Source of the DNA: Hyphomicrobiales bacterium
GTDB taxonomy: Bacteria > Pseudomonadota > Alphaproteobacteria > Rhizobiales > Rhizobiaceae
Reading direction: 5' to 3'
DNA: 64,000 bases
Assembly (NCBI GenBank): GCA_900472395.1
Contig: UCHV01000018.1
Location: forward strand, 124,001-188,000
In this document: positions 46,141 to 55,722 of the stretch, in pieces
Layout of the letters: the number at the start of each line of letters is the position of its first letter
Numbering within the stretch: the first letter of the stretch is position 1
Notes under the pieces: generated by a model
Database searches by the model: none
The model's input: the letters and a program-made list of their open reading frames with translations, nothing else
What the model was told of the DNA's origin: nothing
Position numbers and translations under genes: made by a program

Positions 46141-47073
46141 AGGCCCAGCCTTGTCGATAGCGTCCGAAACATCTTCCATCGGCGCTTGCTGGGCAAGGTT
46201 CGCAACAACGAAACCGGCATCGGGCAGCGTCAACGCGCACATCCGCGCCAGAAGCGTGAAGATCACCGGTCCCGTCGCCCACCATGCCGGCGCACCCGGC
46301 AGTTCCGCCATCACGGCCGGCAAAGCATCAACGAGGATGCCGAACAGTGGATGTCCTGGCGGCGTGGCGATGAAGGAATTGGTCAGAAGCAGGCTGTCGG
46401 TTCCCAGATTGCGCGGTGTCTGCTCGGCAAGCGCCGACAGACCCACAAGCGGCAGAAAGGCATCGAAACCGAAATCGGTTCGAGCCGGATACCAATCGCA
46501 ATCGAGATAGATACCGCCTTCACGGGCCAGGATCAGATAACGCGCCACATCGACGGCTCCCGGATAATCGCCTTCCTCGAGAAAGGTTCTGAAAACCGGG
46601 TTGTCGAACACGCCGATTGCCCGGATATCGTCTTCCCGCCACAGACGATAATCGTAGCCCGTCGCTTGCGCATGTTTTTGCCATGCTGCCGTGCCGGGTG
46701 GAACAGGTTTCGATCCGATCCAGATCTGGTGAATTGTTCGCGGTGCCGGCTTTGCATTCAGCGCCGACATCTGGAGAAGCGCTGCCGCGTCGATACGAAA
46801 GTGCCGTGTCATCCGCTCAAGGTCGGGCACAAGATTGTATTGCAGGCCAATGCGGGCGACGACATCCCCCTCGGCCTTGGCGAGTTTCAGAAAGGCGGAG
46901 TGCAGCTTTCTCGGCATGCCGAGCACGGTCAACGGTCCGAGCATCTCCACCGACTGTGGCGTCAGGCCGGCGCGCAACGCGTCCAGGAGCGCCCGCGCCT
47001 CGCCGAACCGCCTGTTTGCGATCAGGCTTCTGGCAGTCTGCAGGGCGGCTTTTTCGTTGCTTCCGGCGCTCAT
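46108..47073 (-). CDS. DXD-motif glycosyltransferase (GT32-like sugar-binding region)
   Basis: The 321-residue protein has an N-terminal helical, TPR-like stretch (about residues 5-45) followed by a catalytic domain beginning TIHQIWIGSKPVP. It has the donor-binding GGIYLDCDWYP (DXD) and a conserved-looking NSFIATPPGHPLF. GT32-like enzymes transfer sugars such as mannose or GlcNAc. The ATG at 47073 has GGAG 9 bases upstream; ATG at 47106 is an alternative. The gene is convergent with, and overlaps, the deacetylase gene. Confidence 0.78.
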   Translation of the reverse strand: MSAGSNEKAALQTARSLIANRRFGEARALLDALRAGLTPQSVEMLGPLTVLGMPRKLHSAFLKLAKAEGDVVARIGLQYNLVPDLERMTRHFRIDAAALLQMSALNAKPAPRTIHQIWIGSKPVPPGTAAWQKHAQATGYDYRLWREDDIRAIGVFDNPVFRTFLEEGDYPGAVDVARYLILAREGGIYLDCDWYPARTDFGFDAFLPLVGLSALAEQTPRNLGTDSLLLTNSFIATPPGHPLFGILVDALPAVMAELPGAPAWWATGPVIFTLLARMCALTLPDAGFVVANLAQQAPMEDVSDAIDKAGPSGFLIGWKSW

Positions 47074-47281
47074 CGGATCATGCTCCACTTGCCACCTCTC
47101 ATTCATCTGCGGCTACGATGTTTTTCGCCTTGCGGTCAAACCCTTTCGCCGGGTCGGAACCATCTTGCGTTTTGCGATTTCTGTCACATGGACAGAGCAA
47201 TGTGGCGTGCTATAGGCTAGAAAAGAACTGTCCGAACCGGCCGTCTTATAACGCCATGTTCAGGGGCATCAGGATGATCAA

Positions 47282-49183
47282 GTGACCGAACGCCACGATT
47301 TGTTGCGCGCTGAAAATCTGAGCGTATCGTTCCCATTCTATGGCGGACGTATCGACGCTATTCGTGATTTCAGCCTGCGCATTTCGCCCGGCAAGGTAAC
47401 GGCGCTGGTTGGTGAATCCGGATCGGGGAAATCCGTCTTCGGTCGTACGATCCTGGATATCGAGTCCGTTTCCGCGCAGATCGGCGGACGTGTGCTTTTC
47501 AACGATCCGGCCAGTCATGAAGGCCCAATCGATCTTCTTTCATTGCCGCATGACGGAAGGAAGATCCGCTCGATCCGCGGCAATCGCATCGGCATGATTT
47601 TTCAGGAACCGATGGTTTCGTTTTCGCCGCTGCATACGATCGGCAACCAGATCGAGGAAGCGCTTAAAACGCATACGATCCTGTCGCCTTCGGAGCGCCA
47701 CGAACGGGTTATCGAAATGCTCGGGCTCGTCGGCCTTTCCAAGCCGAACAAGGTGTTCAGCATGTATCCTTTCGAGCTTTCGGGTGGCATGCGTCAGCGC
47801 GCCATGATCGCCATGGCGCTCATCTGTCGACCGGCACTTCTGATCGCCGACGAACCGACCACGGCATTGGACGTGACCATTCAGGCGCAGATCCTGAAAC
47901 TTCTCAAAGACCTGCAGTCGCGTCTCGATATGGCGATGCTGCTGATCACCCATGATCTTGGCGTGGTTGCCAATCTTGCGGATGAAGTCGTGGTGGTCTA
48001 TCGCGGCGAGGTGATGGAAGCGGGCCCGGTCGACGAGATTTTCCGCAATCCCCAGCACCCCTATCTAAAAGGGCTGATGGCCGCCGTTCCGCATTTCGAC
48101 ATGCAGCCGGGCGAACGTCTGAAGCCGTTGCGTGATATCGACGTGGATGGCGGCAGGATGCTGGCGAAAAAGAAGGCTGCGGCAGAGCCTGACGCCGGAC
48201 GTCCGCGTTCGGATATCCTCTTGTCCGTACGGAATGTGAGCAAGTCGTTTACTGCACGTCGCTCCGGTTTTTTCGGCCTCGGTACGCCGGAAAAAACGCT
48301 GGCCGTCAATGATGTCAGCTTCGATATCATGCGGGGCGAAAGCCTTGGCCTTGTGGGAGAAAGCGGCTGTGGCAAGACCACGCTCAGCAAGATCCTGATG
48401 CGGGGGCTCACGGCAGATGCGGGAAACGTTGTCTTCAATGGTGCAGATGGGCCGGTCGATGTTCTGCATGCCGAACGAGACGATCTGAAAATCCTGCGCC
48501 GGAAGGTGCAGATGGTGTTTCAGGATCCCGTTTCTTCGCTGTCGCCGCGCATGACGGTGCGCAACATCATCGGCGAACCGCTGCAGATCCACGAAAAAGG
48601 CGATGCGGAGAAACGCACCCGTATCGTCGAGGCGCTGACCAGCGCCATCGGTCTCGACCGCAGCGCTCTCAATCGTTACCCGCACAGCTTTTCAGGCGGT
48701 CAGCGTCAGCGCATCGGTATTGCCCGTGCGCTTGCTCTGGGACCTGAACTGCTGATCTGCGACGAACCGGTCTCGGCGCTGGACGTTTCCATTCAGGCGC
48801 AGATCCTCAACCTCCTGAAGGACCTGAAGAAAGAACTCGGTCTCACCTATCTGTTCATCTCGCACAATCTGGCTGTTGTGAACTACATGGCCGATCGGGT
48901 CGCGGTCATGTATGCCGGACGTATCGTCGAGATCGGCCCGGTCGAGACGATCATGCAGTCCCCGGTTCATCCCTATACGCGCAAACTGCTGGCCGCCGTC
49001 CCTTACCCGGATCTCGATCGTCCGCTCGATTACGCCACTGTCGGCAGCGCGCTGAAACGCCCGAAATGGGATGCGCCTTTCGATGACGATGACCGGCCGG
49101 AAAGTCTGTCACATGCGGATCTGGGCGGTGGCCACTTCGTTCTGGCGCAACGCAGTGTCGATGCGCGGGAGCTTCGGCCATGA
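47282..49183 (+). CDS. Fused two-domain ATPase of a peptide-type ABC importer (DppDF-like)
   Basis: The 633-residue protein joins two complete ABC ATPases. Domain 1 has GESGSGKS, LSGGMRQRAMI and LLIADEPT; domain 2 has GESGCGKT, FSGGQRQRIGIA and LLICDEPV. Each is followed by an oligopeptide-importer C-terminal region. It would power the permeases encoded after it. Translation begins at GTG 47282 with AGGA 7 bases upstream. Its stop overlaps the start of the binding protein gene. Confidence 0.9.
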   Translation: MTERHDLLRAENLSVSFPFYGGRIDAIRDFSLRISPGKVTALVGESGSGKSVFGRTILDIESVSAQIGGRVLFNDPASHEGPIDLLSLPHDGRKIRSIRGNRIGMIFQEPMVSFSPLHTIGNQIEEALKTHTILSPSERHERVIEMLGLVGLSKPNKVFSMYPFELSGGMRQRAMIAMALICRPALLIADEPTTALDVTIQAQILKLLKDLQSRLDMAMLLITHDLGVVANLADEVVVVYRGEVMEAGPVDEIFRNPQHPYLKGLMAAVPHFDMQPGERLKPLRDIDVDGGRMLAKKKAAAEPDAGRPRSDILLSVRNVSKSFTARRSGFFGLGTPEKTLAVNDVSFDIMRGESLGLVGESGCGKTTLSKILMRGLTADAGNVVFNGADGPVDVLHAERDDLKILRRKVQMVFQDPVSSLSPRMTVRNIIGEPLQIHEKGDAEKRTRIVEALTSAIGLDRSALNRYPHSFSGGQRQRIGIARALALGPELLICDEPVSALDVSIQAQILNLLKDLKKELGLTYLFISHNLAVVNYMADRVAVMYAGRIVEIGPVETIMQSPVHPYTRKLLAAVPYPDLDRPLDYATVGSALKRPKWDAPFDDDDRPESLSHADLGGGHFVLAQRSVDARELRP

Positions 49184-51057
49184 TCACGCGTCGCGTTCTG
49201 CTTTCCCTTCTTGCCTCTTGCGCTGCCGTGCCCCTTGCGCGCGCCGCCGGAACGGACGCAAATCTTCAAGCCTCGGCTGTCCCGCCCGGTCCGCCAAAAG
49301 CAGCGCGCGTCATAAACCTGGCATCGCTCGGTCGCGAACCCGGCAAGCGCGGCGGCACCGTGCGCATGCTGATCGGCGGCCAGCGCGATATCCGCATGAT
49401 GCCGATCAACGGTTACGCACGCCTGGTCGGTTATGACGAACATCTCAATCCGCTGCCGGATATTCTCGAAAGCTTTGAAGTCGAGCACTCGAAAATCTTC
49501 ACCTTTCGCCTGCGTGAAGGCCATCGCTGGTCGGATGGCAGCCCGTTCACGACGGAGGATTTCCGTTACGTCTGGGAAGACATGTTCCACAACAAGGAAC
49601 TGCATCGCGGCGGCATCCCGGCCGAGATGATTGTCGACGGTGCCGAACCGCGCTTCGAAATCCTCGATGAACGGACAGTGCGTTATTCCTGGGACACGCC
49701 AAACCCGGATTTTCTGGCACAACAGGCCGCCCCGTCGCCCACGCGGCTGATGATGCCGGCGGCATATATGAAGCAGTTCCATCCAAAGTATCAGGATGCG
49801 GAAACGCTGGCCAAGCTGATGAAGGCCAATCGCCTTGAAGACTGGTCATCGCTCCACCAGTTCATGGGGCGTACCGTGAGGCCGGAAAATCCCGATTTGC
49901 CGACGCTCGAACCATGGTGCCCGCGCACCAAGCCGCCGGCTCAACAGTTCATTTTCGAGCGCAATCCGCATTTTCACCGGGTCGATGAAAACGGGGTGCA
50001 ATTGCCCTACATCGATCAGTTCGTGCTCAATGTCAGTTCGCCTGGCCTGATTGCCGCCAAGGCCGGTTCGGGCGAAAGCGACCTGCAGATCGCCAATATC
50101 GATTTTGCCGACTACACTTTCCTGAAAAGCTCCGAAAAGCGCTTTCCGGTTCACGTCAATCTGTGGAAGCGCACACAAGGTTCGCGCATCGCGTTGATGC
50201 CCAATCTCAACTGCAAGGACGAGGTCTGGCGCAAGCTGTTTTACGACGTGCGCTTCAGGCGCGCGCTGTCGCTGGCCATCGATCGCAGCGAGATCAACAA
50301 GGCGGTGTTTTACGGTATTGCCAAGGAAAGCGCCAACACGGTGCTGCCGGAAAGCCGGCTTTATCGCGCAGAATATGCGCAAGCCTATACCGCGCATGAT
50401 CCGGAAACGGCCAATCGCCTGCTTGACGAGGCAGGGCTGGAGCGCCGCAACGAGAAGGGGCTGCGGTTACTGCCGGATGGCCGCGTTGCGCATGTCACCA
50501 TCGAGACGGCCGGCGAGGATTCGTTCGAAAGCGATGTGCTTGAACTGGTCGCCGATCACCTTTTCCAGGTCGGTATTGCCATTCATGTCAGAGCGACGCA
50601 GCGCGAGTTGTTCCGGCGCCGCATTCGTGGCGGCGAAACGATCATGTCCGTCTGGCAGGGCCTGGATAACGGCGTGCCGACAGCCGACATGTCGCCGCAG
50701 GAACTGGCTCCGACCGCCGATGACCAGCTGTTCTGGCCGAACTGGGGGCTGAACTACATGTCGGGCGGCGGCGATGGCAATCCGCCGGATATGCCGGAAG
50801 CGATCCAGTTGCTCGATCTTCTGAAAGAATGGCGTCGTAGCGGTGAAACCGGCGAACGTGAGGAGATCTGGCACAAGATGCTGTCGATCTTCACCGATCA
50901 GGTTTTCACCATCGGCATCGTCAATGCGGCGCTGCAGCCGGTGGTCAGTTCGTCGAAGCTGCGCAACATGCCGTCGCGCGGTCTCTTCTGTTTCGATCCC
51001 TATTCCTATCTCGGCGTTTACATGCCGGATACGTTCTGGTTCGGGGAGAGTGCCTGA
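49180..51057 (+). CDS. Family-5 extracellular solute-binding protein (peptide-type)
   Basis: Periplasmic binding protein of 625 residues with a signal peptide (residues 1-22, with a twin Arg at 4-5). The SBP family-5 pattern is visible in FRLREGHRWSDGSPFTTEDF (about residues 108-127) and RRALSLAIDR. It is longer than most dipeptide-binding proteins, as seen in a group that binds larger peptides or glycosides. The ligand is unknown. Its gene is tightly coupled to the ATPase before it and the permease after it. Confidence 0.87.
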   Translation: MITRRVLLSLLASCAAVPLARAAGTDANLQASAVPPGPPKAARVINLASLGREPGKRGGTVRMLIGGQRDIRMMPINGYARLVGYDEHLNPLPDILESFEVEHSKIFTFRLREGHRWSDGSPFTTEDFRYVWEDMFHNKELHRGGIPAEMIVDGAEPRFEILDERTVRYSWDTPNPDFLAQQAAPSPTRLMMPAAYMKQFHPKYQDAETLAKLMKANRLEDWSSLHQFMGRTVRPENPDLPTLEPWCPRTKPPAQQFIFERNPHFHRVDENGVQLPYIDQFVLNVSSPGLIAAKAGSGESDLQIANIDFADYTFLKSSEKRFPVHVNLWKRTQGSRIALMPNLNCKDEVWRKLFYDVRFRRALSLAIDRSEINKAVFYGIAKESANTVLPESRLYRAEYAQAYTAHDPETANRLLDEAGLERRNEKGLRLLPDGRVAHVTIETAGEDSFESDVLELVADHLFQVGIAIHVRATQRELFRRRIRGGETIMSVWQGLDNGVPTADMSPQELAPTADDQLFWPNWGLNYMSGGGDGNPPDMPEAIQLLDLLKEWRRSGETGEREEIWHKMLSIFTDQVFTIGIVNAALQPVVSSSKLRNMPSRGLFCFDPYSYLGVYMPDTFWFGESA

Positions 51058-52055
51058 TGCTGCGATACATTCTCTGGCGCATCCTGGTTATGATCCCGAC
51101 ACTGCTTTTGATTTCGATGCTGGTTTTCACCATCATCGAATTGCCGCCGGGCGATTATTTCGAAAGTTACATCGAGGAATTGCGGGCTGTCGGCGAAAAG
51201 GCCGACCTGCAGGAAATCGAGGACCTGCGCGCGCGCTACGGTTACGACAAGCCGATGCCGATCCGCTATCTCAACTGGGTCGGCGGCATGTTGGTCGGCG
51301 ATTTCGGGTATTCCTTCGAATACCGCCTGCCGGTCAGTGAGGTCGTTGGCGATCGACTGTGGCTCACGGTTCTGGTTTCCTTCGTCACCATCGCACTCAC
51401 CTGGATCATCGCGTTTCCGATCGGCGTCTATTCCGCCACCCGCCAGTATAGCTGGGGCGACTATGGGCTGACGCTGTTCGGTCTGATCGGCATCGCCGTG
51501 CCAAACTTCATTTTTGCACTGATCCTGATGTATTTCGCCAATATGTGGTTTGGCACGACCATCGGCCATCTGATGGACCAGAAATATCTCAACCAGCCGA
51601 TGAGCTGGGACAAGTTCTGGTCGATCCTCGAGCATCTGTGGATCCCGGTCATCATCATCGGCACCGCCGGCACCGCCGCAATGGTGCGGCGTCTGCGCGC
51701 CAACCTGCTCGATGAGTTGCAGAAGCAATATGTCATGACCGCCCGCGCCAAGGGCCTGCATCCGATGAAGGTGCTCGTCAAATATCCGCTGCGCATGTCG
51801 CTCAACTTCTTCATCTCGGATATCGGTTCCATCCTGCCGTCGATCATTTCGGGCGCGGAAATCACTGCAGTCGTTCTTTCGCTGGAAACCACCGGCCCAA
51901 TGTTGATCAAGGCGTTGCAGAGTCAGGATATGTATCTCGCCGGTTCGTTCCTGATGTTCCTCGCCTTTCTGACTGTCATCGGAGTGCTGGTTTCCGATAT
52001 CGCGCTGGCACTGTTTGATCCGCGCATCCGCCTGAGGGGAGGGGCCACCAAGTGA
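51057..52055 (+). CDS. Peptide-type ABC importer permease 1 (DppB-like)
   Basis: The 332-residue protein has the DppB layout: an N-terminal membrane segment (residues 5-30), a periplasmic part, then five further membrane segments and the EAA-type loop QYVMTARAKGLHPMKVLVKYPL. It starts inside the stop codon of the binding protein gene (one-base overlap) and ends overlapping the next permease. Confidence 0.9.
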   Translation: MLRYILWRILVMIPTLLLISMLVFTIIELPPGDYFESYIEELRAVGEKADLQEIEDLRARYGYDKPMPIRYLNWVGGMLVGDFGYSFEYRLPVSEVVGDRLWLTVLVSFVTIALTWIIAFPIGVYSATRQYSWGDYGLTLFGLIGIAVPNFIFALILMYFANMWFGTTIGHLMDQKYLNQPMSWDKFWSILEHLWIPVIIIGTAGTAAMVRRLRANLLDELQKQYVMTARAKGLHPMKVLVKYPLRMSLNFFISDIGSILPSIISGAEITAVVLSLETTGPMLIKALQSQDMYLAGSFLMFLAFLTVIGVLVSDIALALFDPRIRLRGGATK

Positions 52056-53221
52056 AGCCCATGCTCCCGCAAAGCGGTGCACCGCTTGACCATTACGTCT
52101 CGACGGCACCGTTCGATCCCTACGCAAACGAAACATCTGCAGGCTCCAACGCCTATACGGAGGCCTCGCAGCTGCGGCTGATGTGGTGGCGGTTCAAGCG
52201 CCACCGGCTGGCGCTGATTTCCGGCATCCTGTTGGCTGTTGCCTATCTGTCGATCATCATCGTCGAGTTTCTGGCGCCCTATAACCTGCATACCCGCAAC
52301 ATCGACAGCATCTATTCGCCGCCGCAATCCGTGCATCTCTTCCATGATGGTACGTTCGTCGGGCCGTTCGTCTACAAGCAAAGCATGCAGCTCGACATGA
52401 CGACACTGAAGCGTGTCTATACCGACACGAATATCGTCCAGCCGCTGCGTTTTTTCTGTCATGGCGATCCCTATCGCTTCTGGGGCGCGATCGCCTCCGA
52501 CCGTCATTTCGTCTGCCCGGCCGAAGGTGGCGATTTCTTCCTGCTTGGCACCGATCGCCTCGGTCGCGATGTGCTTTCGCGCATTCTTTACGGCGCCCGC
52601 ATTTCGCTCACCATCGGCCTTCTCGGCATCACCACGAGCTTCATTCTCGGTATTGTGATCGGCGGCCTTGCCGGTTATCGCGGCGGCGTGTTCGATCTCA
52701 TCGTCCAGCGCATCATCGAGGTGCTGCAGTCCATTCCCAGCATTCCGTTGTGGCTGGCGCTCGCGGCCATATTGCCGCTGACCTGGAGCCCGTTGCTGAT
52801 CTATCTCGGCATCACCTTCATCCTCGGCCTGCTTGACTGGACGGGGCTGGCACGCGCCGTCCGCTCGAAACTGTTTTCGCTGCGCGAAGAGGACTATGTC
52901 CTTGCGGCACAGCTGATGGGGGCGAGCAAGACACGCATCATCGGCCGCCATCTCGTGCCCGGTTTCATGTCACATCTTATCGCCAGCGCCACGCTTGCCA
53001 TCCCGGGAATGATCCTCGGAGAAACCACGCTCAGCTTCCTTGGACTTGGTCTGCGTGCACCGATCACAAGCTGGGGTGTCTTGCTCACGGAAGCGCGGAC
53101 GGTTAACGTGATCGCCCTCTATCCATGGCTCCTGTTTCCGGTCATCCCGGTGATCGTGGTGATCCTGGCATTCAACTTTCTGGGAGACGGCTTGCGTGAC
53201 GCGGCCGATCCCTACAAGTGA
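52052..53221 (+). CDS. Peptide-type ABC importer permease 2 (DppC-like)
   Basis: The 389-residue protein is a DppC-type permease with a long cytoplasmic N-terminus and an extended periplasmic segment of about 95 residues between its first and second membrane helices. The segment ends at the conserved LGTDRLGRDVLSRILYGAR. The EAA loop is DYVLAAQLMGASKTRIIGRH. Start is GTG 52052 overlapping the previous stop, or ATG 52061. It completes the importer. Confidence 0.9.
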   Translation: MKPMLPQSGAPLDHYVSTAPFDPYANETSAGSNAYTEASQLRLMWWRFKRHRLALISGILLAVAYLSIIIVEFLAPYNLHTRNIDSIYSPPQSVHLFHDGTFVGPFVYKQSMQLDMTTLKRVYTDTNIVQPLRFFCHGDPYRFWGAIASDRHFVCPAEGGDFFLLGTDRLGRDVLSRILYGARISLTIGLLGITTSFILGIVIGGLAGYRGGVFDLIVQRIIEVLQSIPSIPLWLALAAILPLTWSPLLIYLGITFILGLLDWTGLARAVRSKLFSLREEDYVLAAQLMGASKTRIIGRHLVPGFMSHLIASATLAIPGMILGETTLSFLGLGLRAPITSWGVLLTEARTVNVIALYPWLLFPVIPVIVVILAFNFLGDGLRDAADPYK

Positions 53222-53260
53222 CACGCATTGCATTCGTATAATCTGAAACGAAAGAACCAC

Positions 53261-54469
53261 ATGACGCGCCGTCTCGATAACGCTCGCATCCTCATGTACA
53301 GCCATGACACGTTCGGACTCGGCCACTTACGCCGCTGTCGCGCCATCGCCCATTCACTGGTCGAGGATTATCGTGGTCTCAACGTACTGATCATTTCCGG
53401 CGCCACCATTGCCGGAGCCTTCGATTATCGCGCCCGCGTCGATTTCGTAAAAATCCCTTCGGTCATCAAGCTGCGCAACGGCGAATACACGTCGATGGAC
53501 CAGCATATCGATCTTCAGGAAACCCTGAAGATGCGCCAGTCCATCATCCGTCATACGGCCGAAACCTTCGATCCCGACATCTTCATCATCGACAAGGAAC
53601 CGCTTGGCCTGCGCGGCGAGGTCGAGGATACGCTGGCCTATCTGAAAACCCGCGGCGCCAAGCTCGTTCTCGGCCTGCGCGAAGTCATGGATGCGCCACA
53701 TCTCCTGGACAAGGAATGGCAGCGCAACGACGTGATGCGCAAGATCGGCCAGTATTACGACGATATCTGGGTTTATGGCCCGCCGGAGTTTTATGATCCG
53801 CTGGCCGGCCTCGATGCGCCGCAGAATGTCCGCTCAAAAATGAGTTTCGTCGGTTTCCTGCAGCGCGCCGTCGGTGAAGGCGTGCAGTCCGATCACCGCC
53901 AGAAGGGCGATTACATTCTCGTCACCACAGGTGGCGGCGGCGATGGCGCCGATCTCGTTCAGGAAGTCATTGCCGGCTACGAAGCCGATCCGACCTTCAC
54001 GCAGAAGGCACTGATCGTCCTTGGCCCCTATATGCCGGCGGAACAGCGCCACCGCTTGCAGGAGGCCGCCGCGCGTGTCGGACCGCTCGAAGTCATCGAG
54101 TTCGACAACCGCATGGAAGATCTGGTCGCCAATGCCAAGGCCGTAGTCGCCATGGGCGGATACAATACCTATTGCGAGATCCTTTCCTTCGACAAACCGG
54201 CGTTGATCGTGCCGCGTACCCAGCCGCGCGAAGAGCAGTTGATCCGGGCAAAGCGCGCCACCGAGCTTGGTCTCGTCACCATGCTGCTGCCGGAGGAATC
54301 GGCCGACCCCAAACGCATGGCGCAGGCGTTGCGTAATCTTCTTGACCAGCCGGCTCCTTCCGCCGGTGATCCAAGTCTCAGGCTTGAAGGTCTTGCTCAT
54401 ATCTCGACCATGGTCGGTGACTGGATGAACCGCCGCGATGGCGATCATCTTACGGTCGTGCAGGGCTGA
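53261..54469 (+). CDS. GT-B glycosyltransferase-like protein, COG4671/GT28 type (copy 1)
   Basis: The 402-residue protein begins with a GT-B N-terminal motif (MYSHDTFGLGHLRRCRAIAHSL, about residues 12-33 in two parts) and has a C-terminal GT28-like donor site (VAMGGYNTYCEILSFDKPALIVPR). It is related to the gene at 55723. The ATG at 53261 was chosen since the residues before it are not conserved-looking, although its ribosome site is weak. Context suggests action on the same glycan as its neighbours. Confidence 0.75.
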   Translation: MTRRLDNARILMYSHDTFGLGHLRRCRAIAHSLVEDYRGLNVLIISGATIAGAFDYRARVDFVKIPSVIKLRNGEYTSMDQHIDLQETLKMRQSIIRHTAETFDPDIFIIDKEPLGLRGEVEDTLAYLKTRGAKLVLGLREVMDAPHLLDKEWQRNDVMRKIGQYYDDIWVYGPPEFYDPLAGLDAPQNVRSKMSFVGFLQRAVGEGVQSDHRQKGDYILVTTGGGGDGADLVQEVIAGYEADPTFTQKALIVLGPYMPAEQRHRLQEAAARVGPLEVIEFDNRMEDLVANAKAVVAMGGYNTYCEILSFDKPALIVPRTQPREEQLIRAKRATELGLVTMLLPEESADPKRMAQALRNLLDQPAPSAGDPSLRLEGLAHISTMVGDWMNRRDGDHLTVVQG

Positions 54470-54476
54470 TCCCGGA

Positions 54477-55721
54477 ATGCCGGAATTGAAGAAGATCGTC
54501 GTCCTTCTGAAGGGTTATCCGCGCCTTTCGGAAACCTTTATCGCGCAGGAACTTCTGGGGCTGGAACGGGCCGGGTTGTCGCTCGAGCTGTTTTCCATGC
54601 GCCGCCCCACCGATAAGAAACGCCATCCGATCCACGACGAGATCCGTGCACCGGTCAAATACCTGCCGGAATATCTGCACGAGGAACCGCTTCGGGTTTT
54701 GAGCTCGCTTGCCAAGGCCGTGCGCAAACCGGGTTTTGGCAAGGCAGTGCGCCAGTTTCTGTCCGATCTGCCGCGCGATTTCTCGCGCAATCGGTTTCGC
54801 CGCTTCGGCCAGGCTGCAGTGCTGGTGGCTGAATGGCCGGAAGGTGCCGACTGGCTTTACGTGCATTTCATCCACACGCCCGGTTCGGTCGGTGCTTATG
54901 CCGGGATGATCGCCAACATTCCATGGTCGGTGTCGGCGCATGCCAAGGATATCTGGACCTCTCCCGCATGGGATTTGCAAAACAAGCTGCAGCAAGCCGA
55001 TTGGGCGGTTACCTGCACCCGTGCCGGTTTCGATCACCTGAGTGAACTGGCCGGTCGCGATGGTGTGGTAAACCTCGCCTATCACGGTCTCGATCTAGAC
55101 CGTTTCCCGGTGTTTTCGGCCAAACAGAATGTTCGCGACGGGTCTTCGCAAGGGGACCCTGCCATTATCCTGTCCGTTGGCCGCGCGGTCCAAAAGAAAG
55201 GATACGATACGCTGTTGAATGCCTTGGCCATGCTGCCAAAGGACCTGCACTGGCGCTTCCGCCACATCGGTGGCGGTGAACAGCTTGCTGCCTTGAAAAC
55301 GCAGGCCGAAGGGCTTGGTATTGCCGACCGTATCGAATGGTTCGGCGCGCTGGCACAGGTGGAAGTGCTGGAACACGACCGTAACAGCGACGTGTTTGCG
55401 CTCGCCTCCCGCATTACCGATGACGGCGATCGCGATGGTCTGCCGAACGTGTTGGTCGAGGCAGCCAGCCAGCGCATGGCCTGCGTGGCAACCGCTCAGG
55501 CCGGCATTTCCGAACTTTTCATCGATGGTGAAAACGGCCTACTGGTGCCGCCGGAAGACCCGGCAGCCCTTGCGGTGGCCCTTGAGCGAATGATCCGCGA
55601 TCCAGCGCTGCGGCAACGGTTAGGCGATGCCGCCGAAGAACGCGTGCGTCACGAGTTCGATCACCGCGCGAGCATTCGCCAGCTTGAAACGTTGTTTGCC
55701 GCACACCGCGGAAAGGCCTGA
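54477..55721 (+). CDS. GT4-family glycosyltransferase
   Basis: The 414-residue protein begins KKIVVLLKGYPRLSETFIAQE, a colanic-acid/exopolysaccharide GT4 N-terminus. It has SVGRAVQKKGYDTLLNA at the linker and DGLPNVLVEAASQRMACVAT as the donor site. It follows the COG4671-like gene by 7 bases and is followed by a second such gene after one base, so the three are one transcription unit. Confidence 0.85.
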   Translation: MPELKKIVVLLKGYPRLSETFIAQELLGLERAGLSLELFSMRRPTDKKRHPIHDEIRAPVKYLPEYLHEEPLRVLSSLAKAVRKPGFGKAVRQFLSDLPRDFSRNRFRRFGQAAVLVAEWPEGADWLYVHFIHTPGSVGAYAGMIANIPWSVSAHAKDIWTSPAWDLQNKLQQADWAVTCTRAGFDHLSELAGRDGVVNLAYHGLDLDRFPVFSAKQNVRDGSSQGDPAIILSVGRAVQKKGYDTLLNALAMLPKDLHWRFRHIGGGEQLAALKTQAEGLGIADRIEWFGALAQVEVLEHDRNSDVFALASRITDDGDRDGLPNVLVEAASQRMACVATAQAGISELFIDGENGLLVPPEDPAALAVALERMIRDPALRQRLGDAAEERVRHEFDHRASIRQLETLFAAHRGKA

Positions 55722-55722
55722 C

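Noticed and set aside
47171-47185. CTGTC-ACATG-GACAG inverted repeat before the peptide importer
   Set aside because: Arms of only 5 bases are expected by chance at this rate and no known regulator site matches.
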